Of a DNA stretch of 31,074 nucleotides, positions 15,423-21,639 are shown piece after piece; within the stretch, counting starts at the first letter, position 1; each line of letters opens with the position of its first letter. A program made the position numbers and the translations under genes. The notes under the pieces were generated by a model. That model ran no database searches and was not told the DNA's origin. It was given only the letters and a program-made list of their open reading frames with translations. The stretch comes from PNAI01 sp964575715 (GTDB lineage: Bacteria > Pseudomonadota > Alphaproteobacteria > Rhizobiales > Xanthobacteraceae), in contig CAZNSG010000365.1 of the NCBI GenBank assembly GCA_964575715.1, forward strand, positions 1 to 31,074. The letters are read 5' to 3'.

Positions 15423-15435
15423 GGCGCCTCCCTCT

Positions 15436-15460
15436 CCAGGGCGCTTGGCGGGCGCCCTGG
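15436..15460 (-). terminator. Hairpin between tgt and the 2Fe-2S gene
   Basis: CCAGGGCGC at 15436-15444 pairs with GCGCCCTGG at 15452-15460 around a seven-base loop. On the minus strand it follows the tgt stop by about 60 bases and ends right at the ribosome binding site of the 2Fe-2S gene. There is no T run, so it may be a weak terminator or a translation-control hairpin. Confidence 0.4.
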
Positions 15461-15522
15461 CCGTCCGAGCTATATTCTGCGTCCGCGGACGGGCGCCGTC
15501 GAGGCCTTTTACGCCGTATGCG

Positions 15523-16662
15523 TCATAACGCCGGAAGGTCGCCTTTTTCCCACGTTTTCCGCGTCTTGGCGCTGAAATCCGCGAAACGGCCCTCTCCGAT
15601 CGCGGCCCGCATGCCCATCATCAACTCTTGATAATACGACAGATTGATGGCCGAGAGCAGCATGGCGCCCAGCATCTCGTTGGCGCGCACGAGATGGTGA
15701 AGGTAGGCGCGCGAGTAATCGCGCGCTGCGGGATGCGCGCTCGCCGCGTCAAGCGGGCGCGGATCGGCGGCATGGCGGGCGTTCTTCAGATTGATCGCGC
15801 CGAAACGCGTGAACGCCGCGCCGTGGCGGCCATTGCGCGTCGGCAGAACGCAGTCGAACATGTCGATGCCGCGTGCGACCGCCGCAATGAGATCATCGGG
15901 CGTGCCGACGCCCATGAGGTAACGCGGACGGTCCGCCGGCAAGGCGGGGGCGACTTCCTCAATCACCTTGAGCATTATTGCCTGCGGCTCGCCGACGGCC
16001 AGCCCGCCCACGGCATAACCGTCAAAGCCGATGTCGATGAGCGCGCGTGCACTTGCAAGGCGCAATTCCCGATCGTCACCGCCCTGCACAATGCCGAACA
16101 AGGCGCATCCGGGCGGCGCGGCTTCGAACGCGCGCTTGCAGCGCTCCGCCCAGCGCAGCGACAGACGCATCGCGCGTTCGAGCTCCGCAAATGGTTTCGG
16201 GAGTTCGATGCACTCGTCGAGCTGCATGGCGATGTCGGCGCCGAGCAATATTTGAATTTCAATCGCGCGCTCGGGCGAGAGCTCGACCATCGCGCCATCC
16301 AAGTGCGAGCGAAATGTGACGCCATTTTCGTCGATCTTGCGCAGCTGCGAGAGCGACATCACCTGGAAGCCGCCGGAGTCGGTCAGGATCGGGCCCGGCC
16401 AATTCATGAACTTGTGCAGACCGCCAAGCGCTGCAATACGCTCGGCACCGGGACGAAGCATCAAGTGGTAGGTGTTGGCGAGCACGATGTCGGCGCCCGA
16501 GCGGCGAACCTCGTCAGGCGCCACCGCTTTGATCGCGGCTTGCGTTCCGACCGGCATGAAGGCAGGCGTGCGCACAATTCCATGGGGCGTCGCGATCTGG
16601 CCGAGCCGAACTGCGGTGTCAGTTGCAAGCACGCGAAAGGCGAATGGGTCAGGCATTGTCAT
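15523..16662 (-). CDS. tgt: tRNA-guanine transglycosylase, without the usual zinc cysteines
   Basis: The enzyme exchanges guanine for preQ1 at position 34 of Asp, Asn, His and Tyr tRNAs, the step before QueA. The 379-residue product has the family's usual length and catalytic elements: TDSGGFQVMSLSQLRKI with the first Asp, GGLAVGE for base binding, and MFDCVLPTRNGRHG with the nucleophilic Asp. The C-terminal zinc site is unusual. Where the family has CxCxxC, here DPRPLDAASAHPAARDYSRA contains no cysteine; the later HHL histidine is kept. The start overlaps the queA stop (ATGA at 16659-16662), so the two are co-translated. A second start two codons later (16656) is possible. Confidence 0.95.
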   Translation of the reverse strand: MTMPDPFAFRVLATDTAVRLGQIATPHGIVRTPAFMPVGTQAAIKAVAPDEVRRSGADIVLANTYHLMLRPGAERIAALGGLHKFMNWPGPILTDSGGFQVMSLSQLRKIDENGVTFRSHLDGAMVELSPERAIEIQILLGADIAMQLDECIELPKPFAELERAMRLSLRWAERCKRAFEAAPPGCALFGIVQGGDDRELRLASARALIDIGFDGYAVGGLAVGEPQAIMLKVIEEVAPALPADRPRYLMGVGTPDDLIAAVARGIDMFDCVLPTRNGRHGAAFTRFGAINLKNARHAADPRPLDAASAHPAARDYSRAYLHHLVRANEMLGAMLLSAINLSYYQELMMGMRAAIGEGRFADFSAKTRKTWEKGDLPAL

Positions 16663-17756
16663 GCACGAAACAACAGGCAGGCGTCGCCGTAGGAATAGAA
16701 ACGGTAGCCGGCATCAATGGCATGGGCATAGGCGCGCCGCATCGCGTCGAGACCGGAAAATGCCGCGACCAGCATGAAAAGGGTGGAGCGCGGCAGGTGG
16801 AAGTTCGTCATCAGCACGTCGACCGCACGAAAACGGTAACCGGGCGTGATGAACAGCTCGGTTTCGCCGGAAAACGGCCGCAATACACCGCTTTCGCCGG
16901 CCGCGCTTTCGAGCAGCCGAAGCGCGGTCGAGCCAACGGCGACAATGCGCCCACCACTTTCGCGCGCCGTATTAAGTGCATCGGCGATCGCCTTGCTGAC
17001 GCAGCCGAATTCCGGATGCATTTTGTGGTCGGCGATGTCTTCGGCATGGACCGGCAAAAAGGTTCCGGGCCCGACATGGAGCGTGACCTTATGCAAAGCA
17101 ACACCGCGCGCCCGCAACCGCGCAAGCAAGGCATCGGTAAAATGCAGGCCGGCGGTCGGCGCCGCCACAGCGCCCTCTGCGCTCGCAAACATGGTCTGAT
17201 AGTCGCTGCGGTCGCGCTCATCGGGCGCTCGCTTGGAGGCGATATAGGGCGGCAACGGCATGGCGCCGCGCTCGGCGATGGCTTGATCGAGCACGGGTCC
17301 ATGGAAGGCGAACGACAGCGTGATCTCGCCGCCGGTTTTGTCCGCTACGCTCGCGTCAAGCTGGCCGAGAAAACAAACCTTGCCTTCCTCGCCGAAGCGG
17401 ATCGTATCGCCGACGCTAAGTTTCTTTGCCGGGCGCACGATGGCGCGCCAGCGCGAGCCATCGAGGCGTTTGACCAGCGTCGCCTCAATCTTGGGTTCAA
17501 TCTTGGGTTCGATCTTGGGTTTGGTGAGGCGGCCGATGCGGCGGCCGGTGAGCCGCGCTGGAATTACTTTCGTGTCGTTGACCACGAGCGCGTCGCCCGC
17601 GCGCAGCAGGTCCGGCAGATCGCGTACGGTTCGGTCTTCGTATTTGGACGCGCCAGCGGGACGCACGACCAGCATGCGCGCCGCATCGCGCGGCGATGCC
17701 GGCCGCAGCGCAATACGGTCCGGCGGTAGATCGAAATCAAACAGCAAAGTGCGCAT
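16659..17756 (-). CDS. queA: S-adenosylmethionine:tRNA ribosyltransferase-isomerase
   Basis: QueA moves the ribosyl group of S-adenosylmethionine onto preQ1 in tRNA to form epoxyqueuosine. The 365-residue protein starts with the family signature LLFDFDLPPDRIALRPASPR. It continues with VVNDTKVIPARLTGRR, PPYIASKRAPDERDRSDYQT, GAVAAPTAGLHFTDALLARL and HVGPGTFLPVHAEDIADHKM. The C-terminal part has TNFHLPRSTLFMLVAAFSG. Near residue 80-90 it carries an unusual in-frame tandem repeat (KPKIEPKIEPKIE) coded by three 12-base units. Its stop overlaps the tgt start, so both queuosine genes form an operon. A purine-rich AAGGG lies upstream of the ATG. I see no preQ1 riboswitch in front of it. Confidence 0.96.
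   Translation of the reverse strand: MRTLLFDFDLPPDRIALRPASPRDAARMLVVRPAGASKYEDRTVRDLPDLLRAGDALVVNDTKVIPARLTGRRIGRLTKPKIEPKIEPKIEATLVKRLDGSRWRAIVRPAKKLSVGDTIRFGEEGKVCFLGQLDASVADKTGGEITLSFAFHGPVLDQAIAERGAMPLPPYIASKRAPDERDRSDYQTMFASAEGAVAAPTAGLHFTDALLARLRARGVALHKVTLHVGPGTFLPVHAEDIADHKMHPEFGCVSKAIADALNTARESGGRIVAVGSTALRLLESAAGESGVLRPFSGETELFITPGYRFRAVDVLMTNFHLPRSTLFMLVAAFSGLDAMRRAYAHAIDAGYRFYSYGDACLLFRA
17485..17520. repeat. 12-base tandem repeat inside queA
   Basis: TCAATCTTGGGT occurs at 17485-17496 and 17497-17508, followed by TCGATCTTGGGT at 17509-17520. Read on the minus strand it codes repeated Lys-Ile-Glu-Pro units. Copy number can change without loss of frame. Confidence 0.85.
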
Positions 17757-17764
17757 TCACGCCC

Positions 17765-18091
17765 TTACCCTCTCTCACATAGGCTAATGCATGCACACAA
17801 CTTCATCGCGTACTGGCGAACTCAATTCACTGGCCTCATGCTGAGGAGCGCCCACGCAAGTCCGCCATAGCCGACTTGCGTGGGCGCGTCTCGAAGCATG
17901 GCGACAAGCTCCAAGGGCGCGGCCATCCTTCGAGACGCCACGCCTTCGCCCTTCCGCCTTCGCTCTTCGAGCTTCGGCGGACAAGTCGGGCTACGGCGGG
18001 CTCCTCAGGATGAGGTCGGAACAAGTTGTTCGCTCAGCACACTGCTCCAAAAAAGATGTGTGCACACCTTAGCTCACATAGGAGAGGGTAA
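17765..18091. repeat. Composite palindromic repeat between queA and ppi
   Basis: The 346-base gap between the cyclophilin gene and queA is almost all repeat. A central part has inverted ends CCTCATGCTGAGGAG (17834-17848) and CTCCTCAGGATGAGG (18001-18015). A strong inner hairpin pairs CGCCCACGCAAGTC (17849-17862) with GACTTGCGTGGGCG (17873-17886). The outer ends TACCCTCTC and GAGAGGGTA are inverted, with CTCACATAGG as a direct copy at both sides. I recognise the CTCATGCTGAGGAG class as a dispersed repeat of Bradyrhizobium-like genomes. I see no gene in it. Confidence 0.75.
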
Positions 18092-18102
18092 AAAAGAAAT
18101 CG

Positions 18103-18567
18103 CTACTTTGCATCCGCGGCCATGGAGGCCTTCACGATCTTATCGGGATCGCGCACCGGCTCGCCGCGCTTGATCTTGTCCACGTTCTCCATGCCTTCGG
18201 TCACTTCACCCCAAACGGTGTATTGACCATTGAGAAAGGGCGCGTCCTCGAAGCAGATGAAAAACTGGCTGTCGCCGGAATTGGGATCCTGCGCGCGCGC
18301 CATCGAGGCCGTGCCGCGCGCGTGCTTTACCTTGGAGAATTCGGCCTTGAGCTTTTTCCCGGAGCCGCCGGTACCGGTGCCGTGCGGGCAGCCGGTCTGC
18401 GCCATGAAACCCTCGATCACGCGATGAAATACGATGCCGTCGTAGAAGCCCTCGCGCACCAACTCCTTGATGCGCTCGACATGACCGGGCGCAAGATCGG
18501 GGCGCATGGCGATAGTCACCTTACCCTTGGTGGTTTCCAGGATCAGCGTATCGTCGAGATTGGCCAT
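18103..18567 (-). CDS. ppiB: Cytoplasmic cyclophilin-type peptidyl-prolyl isomerase
   Basis: A 154-residue single-domain cyclophilin that speeds cis-trans isomerisation of prolyl bonds. It has no signal peptide, so it acts in the cytoplasm. Catalytic motifs are in place: FHRVIEGFMAQTGCPHGTGT (Arg49, Phe54, Gln57), then ASMARAQDPNSGDSQFFICF and LNGQYTVWGEVTEGMENVDK. I chose the ATG at 18567; an in-frame GTG three codons upstream is possible. It lies in a run of minus-strand genes with a secreted paralogue just upstream, 62 bases away, so the two may be co-transcribed. The symbol is by family and not by proven orthology. Confidence 0.9.
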   Translation of the reverse strand: MANLDDTLILETTKGKVTIAMRPDLAPGHVERIKELVREGFYDGIVFHRVIEGFMAQTGCPHGTGTGGSGKKLKAEFSKVKHARGTASMARAQDPNSGDSQFFICFEDAPFLNGQYTVWGEVTEGMENVDKIKRGEPVRDPDKIVKASMAADAK

Positions 18568-18629
18568 AATGCGCACTTTGCCCGTTTGAGGTCACGTTCA
18601 TCTACAAAGATAATTCAGGAAAACAAATG

Positions 18630-19280
18630 CTATTTTTCGATTGTCGCTTTCTTGACAAAATCAAGTTTTGGAAAGCTCTTGGCGAGGTAGCTGTTGCCTT
18701 CCATTTGAATTCGCGTCTGGTCAGGGCCGTTTCCCCGAGGCGGACCGTCGCCATATTCGCTATAAAGCGTATCGACGACGTTCATACCCGAAATCACCTG
18801 ACCGATGGGCGAGAAGCCTTGACGGTCGAGCGTGCCGTTGTCGGCATAATTGATAAAGACCTGCGTGGTGCGCGAATCCGGCCCCGAAGTCGCAAACGTG
18901 ATGAAACCGCGCTTATTGCTCTGCTTCACCGGGTCATCCTTGATGGCGGCCGAACGCCATGCCGCCATGATTTTCGGGTCGCCGTTGATGCCAAACTGCA
19001 CCATGAATCCACTGACCACGCGAAAGAAGCGGGTGTCGTCGAAGAATCCGCTTTTGACCATATTGTAAAAACGATCGGCGCCATTGGGCGCCAAATCACG
19101 GCGTACCTCGATCACGTATACGCCTTTGCTGGTGTCAAAGCGGGCGTTAAAACTCGCAGGCGCCTTTTCGTTGAGCGCCGCAGGATTGGCGAGACTGCCG
19201 GTCTGTGCGAACAGCGGCGAGGCGGCAAGGCCGAATGTGAGCGCTGCGCTTAGCGTTAGAAAAAATGAGCGAGTTTTCAT
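18630..19280 (-). CDS. Exported cyclophilin-type peptidyl-prolyl isomerase
   Basis: A 216-residue cyclophilin with a signal peptide (SFFLTLSAALTFGLAASPLF, cleaved after FAQ), so it helps fold proteins in the periplasm. The ATG is preceded by AAGGAG six bases upstream. The cyclophilin domain is of the bacterial exported type: VYVIEVRRDLAPNGADRFYN, RFFRVVSGFMVQFGINGDP, RGFITFATSGPDSRTTQVFI and PIGQVISGMNVVDTLYSEYG. The catalytic FxRVxxGFMxQ is kept. Compared with its cytoplasmic neighbour it has a longer loop before RGFITFA and an extended C-terminus. Pairing with the cytoplasmic paralogue and coaD is typical of these genomes. Confidence 0.92.
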   Translation of the reverse strand: MKTRSFFLTLSAALTFGLAASPLFAQTGSLANPAALNEKAPASFNARFDTSKGVYVIEVRRDLAPNGADRFYNMVKSGFFDDTRFFRVVSGFMVQFGINGDPKIMAAWRSAAIKDDPVKQSNKRGFITFATSGPDSRTTQVFINYADNGTLDRQGFSPIGQVISGMNVVDTLYSEYGDGPPRGNGPDQTRIQMEGNSYLAKSFPKLDFVKKATIEK

Positions 19281-19327
19281 TGCACTCCTTATTTGGTTGG
19301 ACGCAGATGTTATTGCACGTCATGCGG

Positions 19328-19843
19328 TCAGGACTTAGCCGAGCGACGGCCAGCGAATTTTCTCTTCAATCGAGTCACGACCGGAGGCGGCACAAAATTC
19401 GATACATCGCCCCTCATGCCGGAAATCTGCCGAACCAAAGTGGCGGTGATAGGGCGCACCATGGGCGAAGCCGGCAGAAAGACGGTCTGGATATCGGGCG
19501 CCATGGCTTGGTTCATGCCGGCCATCTGCATTTCGTAGTCGAGGTCGGTGCCGTCGCGCAGTCCGCGAATCAGGATGCTCGCGCGCGCGCTGCGCGCGGC
19601 CTCAACCACCAACCCTGTGAAGGTGCTGTAGGCGAGCTTGCAGCGCGCCTTGCGGGCGATCGGAGCGCAGGTCATGCGCAGCAGATCGAGGCGCTCCTCG
19701 GCGGAGAACAACGGGGCCTTGCCGGGATGCTGGCCTACCGCCAGCACCAGCCGGTCGCACAAGCGCACGGCCTGGCGCACGACATCGAGATGACCGTTGG
19801 TGACCGGATCGAACGACCCGGCATAGAGCGCGATGCGCGGCAT
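19328..19843 (-). CDS. coaD: Phosphopantetheine adenylyltransferase
   Basis: CoaD makes dephospho-CoA from 4'-phosphopantetheine and ATP, the next-to-last step of coenzyme A synthesis. The 171-residue protein is slightly longer than the usual 160. Its nucleotidyltransferase motif TxGH is at residues 15-18 (AGSFDPVTNGHLDVV). ILIRGLRDGTDLDYEMQMAG is the family's substrate-binding signature. ITATLVRQISGMRGDVSNFV matches the ISSTxxR-region, followed by PPPVVTRLKRKF. The extra residues are a basic tail (KRKFAGRRSAKS). It is in the same direction as the secreted cyclophilin, 47 bases upstream of it. Confidence 0.96.
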   Translation of the reverse strand: MPRIALYAGSFDPVTNGHLDVVRQAVRLCDRLVLAVGQHPGKAPLFSAEERLDLLRMTCAPIARKARCKLAYSTFTGLVVEAARSARASILIRGLRDGTDLDYEMQMAGMNQAMAPDIQTVFLPASPMVRPITATLVRQISGMRGDVSNFVPPPVVTRLKRKFAGRRSAKS

Positions 19844-20031
19844 GGATTGGGTCTAACCCGCAAAACCCCCTGCCCGCAAGACCGAACCTTCAGAGCGGAT
19901 TAACCCAGTTTCCTCGGTCCCTGCCCGGTCCGGCCAGATCGTGAAAATTGTAACGATCGCATGAAGCCGTTGGCGAGCGGGTTGCGTTATTGCAAGGGCC
20001 AAGGCCAAAGGAAGGCCAAACAGAGGGCGTG

Positions 20032-20301
20032 ATGTCGTATTCGTATTACAGAATCGTATTGGCGTTGGTCGCGGCGGCGCTTGTTGCCTGTTTTTTCACG
20101 ATCATTACCGCCACGGCGGACCAGCGTGAGGACAGCGCCCGGGTCGCTGTGGTCAGCGGCGATCAGCTCGACCGGCGTCCGATCGGCCCGCAGTGCTCGC
20201 AGCGCGCCTGGCCGTATTACGAGGCGGATTGCCTGCGCGACTTGCGGCCGCAAAGCGAACAACCGAAAAATGTGCGAGTTGTGACCACCGAGCGCTGGTA
20301 A
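20032..20301 (+). CDS. Small secreted protein
   Basis: An 89-residue exported protein. I chose the ATG at 20032 (GAGGG four bases upstream) because it places a signal peptide at the N-terminus: YRIVLALVAAALVACFFTII, cleaved around TATA. The mature part is short and polar: VAVVSGDQLDRRPIGPQCSQ, RAWPYYEADCLRDLRP and VRVVTTERW. Two cysteines (CSQ and CLRD) could form a disulphide. I remember a family of such small proteins in Bradyrhizobium relatives, with the same W-P-x-x-E-x-x-C-L-R-D pattern; its function is unknown. Confidence 0.7.
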   Translation: MSYSYYRIVLALVAAALVACFFTIITATADQREDSARVAVVSGDQLDRRPIGPQCSQRAWPYYEADCLRDLRPQSEQPKNVRVVTTERW

Positions 20302-20335
20302 CGATCGACGGTCTTCTGCAGCAAATTCAGAAAGC

Positions 20336-20516
20336 GTGTCCCGGGCGCAGCGCAGCACGCGCAGACAAGTTTACGCAGTCTGCGCAAGCTTGACTGCGTT
20401 GCGAAGCGAAGGGATGCGCTGCTGACCCGGGATCGATACAAATTCCGAGTTTGAAACGGTCCCGGATCAGCGGTGCACCGCTTCGCTGCGCTCGCGCTGC
20501 ACCGCATCCGGGACAC
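20336..20516. repeat. Dispersed repeat (GTGTCCCGG...CCGGGACAC)
   Basis: Inverted ends GTGTCCCGG (20336-20344) and CCGGGACAC (20508-20516) enclose two repeat blocks, one with GCGCAGCGCAGC and the other with GGTGCACCGCTTCGCTGCGC. I recognise the second block as a common repeat of Bradyrhizobium-like genomes. No gene is visible inside. Confidence 0.7.
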
Positions 20517-20522
20517 AACCCC

Positions 20523-20645
20523 TCAAATCGCCACGATCTCCGCGTCGTAGTTGGACAGCCATTTGTAGCGCTGCTTTGCCTTCTCCTCCTGCCAATTACG
20601 GCTGACATCGGCGTCACCGCCGATGCTCGCGACCTTGCTCAGCAT
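20523..20645 (-). CDS. Possible 40-residue protein or gene remnant
   Basis: From the ATG at 20643-20645 the frame gives 40 residues: MLSKVASIGGDADVSRNWQE, then EKAKQRYKWLSNYDAEIVAI. The last half is amphipathic and looks like genuine protein (KQRYKWLSNYDAEIVAI), unlike the repeat beside it. I see no good ribosome binding site, and the frame stays open upstream, so it may be the tail of a lost gene. It sits between a dispersed repeat and the ankyrin gene, on the opposite strand. Confidence 0.3.
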   Translation of the reverse strand: MLSKVASIGGDADVSRNWQEEKAKQRYKWLSNYDAEIVAI

Positions 20646-20697
20646 GGCTATGCGTATATCATGCCGTCGATAACAACCCTACGAGGGAGCAAGGCAA

Positions 20698-21399
20698 ATG
20701 TTCGGCAGGCGCTTCTGGATGGCGATTGCGGTGATTGCACAAGTGCCTGGGCTTGCCGTGATGGCGGCGCAGGCGCAGACCGCGCCGAGCGCGCAAGAGC
20801 TTAAAATCTACGCCGGCCTGCACGAAGCTGCCGCCAAGGGCGACGTCGCTGAAATTACCCGCCTGGTCGCGGCCGGCGAGAAACCGAACATCCAGGATTC
20901 GAAGAGCCGCACGCCGCTGCATGTGGCGGTGTTCCTGCGCAAACACGATGCCGCGCGCGCGCTGCTCAAACTCGGCGCCAATCCGAACGCACTCGAATAC
21001 GAGCGCTATGACATCGTCACCATCGCCGCCGTGGCAAACGATGTCGAAATGCTTAAAATCGCGCTCGAAGGCGGCGCCAGCGCGCGCAACATTACCAGCC
21101 GCTACGATGGGACCGCGCTGATCGCGGCCGCGCATCTGGGCCATGTGGAGGTCGTGCGCCTGCTGATCGCCGCCAAGGCGCCGCTCAATCATGTCAACAA
21201 TCTGGGCTGGACCGCACTGATGGAATCGATCGTGCTCGGCAACGGCGGCGCCAACCATACCGCGACGCTTAAGGCGCTGGTCGAGGCCGGCGCCGATGTC
21301 AACATACCCGACCGCCAGCGCATCACACCGTTGCAACACGCGCGCACGCGCGGCTATTCGGAAATGGCACGCGTGCTGGAAACCGCGGGCGGGCGGTGA
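20698..21399 (+). CDS. Secreted ankyrin-repeat protein
   Basis: A 233-residue protein with a signal peptide (RRFWMAIAVIAQVPGLAVMA, cleaved after AQA) followed by five to six ankyrin repeats. Repeat units include KGDVAEITRLVAAGEKPNIQ, SRTPLHVAVFLRKHDAARAL, TALIAAAHLGHVEVVRLLIA and GWTALMESIVLGNGG. The last one has the longer insert of ANHTATLKALVEAGADVNIP, then ITPLQHARTRGYSEMARVLE. GAGGGAGCAAGG lies before the ATG. Ankyrin proteins bind other proteins; with a signal peptide this one acts in the periplasm. Neighbours do not show a partner. Such single-gene ankyrin proteins are common in alphaproteobacteria. Confidence 0.85.
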   Translation: MFGRRFWMAIAVIAQVPGLAVMAAQAQTAPSAQELKIYAGLHEAAAKGDVAEITRLVAAGEKPNIQDSKSRTPLHVAVFLRKHDAARALLKLGANPNALEYERYDIVTIAAVANDVEMLKIALEGGASARNITSRYDGTALIAAAHLGHVEVVRLLIAAKAPLNHVNNLGWTALMESIVLGNGGANHTATLKALVEAGADVNIPDRQRITPLQHARTRGYSEMARVLETAGGR

Positions 21400-21410
21400 G
21401 GAACTTCAAT

Positions 21411-21611
21411 CCCCTCGCCCCGCGTGCGGGGAGAGGGTGGCGAGACCCGAAGGGTCGAGCCGGGTGAGGGGCCGTTTCCAAACGCACAAGCTCGCTGAAA
21501 CGCTCCCTCACCCGCCTCGCTGCGCTCGCAGAGCCGATGCTTTGCATCGGCGTTTTGAGTAAAGAACGGCGGCCGAAGGCCGCCTACGCTCTCCCCGCAA
21601 ACGGGGAGAGG
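21411..21611. repeat. Dispersed repeat (CCCTCGCCCCGCG type) after gyrA
   Basis: A hairpin at 21412-21437 (CCCTCGCCCCGC/GGGGAGAGGG) and another near the end (CTCTCCCCG at 21589-21597 with CGGGGAGAG at 21602-21610) flank further hairpin units. It fills the gap between the convergent ankyrin and gyrA genes and could end both transcripts. The GGGTGAGGGG-type units are familiar from Bradyrhizobium-like genomes. Confidence 0.7.
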
Positions 21612-21639
21612 TGAAGGCATCGTTGCCGGCCATCACCAT

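Noticed and set aside
15628..17729. Long plus-strand frames opposite tgt and queA
   Set aside because: They are high-GC shadows of two certain genes and translate to His/Arg-rich, low-complexity protein.
17757..17830. preQ1 riboswitch ahead of queA
   Set aside because: I found no C-rich loop and A-rich tail pattern; the leader is short and taken up by a dispersed repeat.
17836..18024. Small minus-strand protein starting MFRPHPEEPAVARLV
   Set aside because: This is the typical translation of a dispersed palindromic repeat, not a gene.
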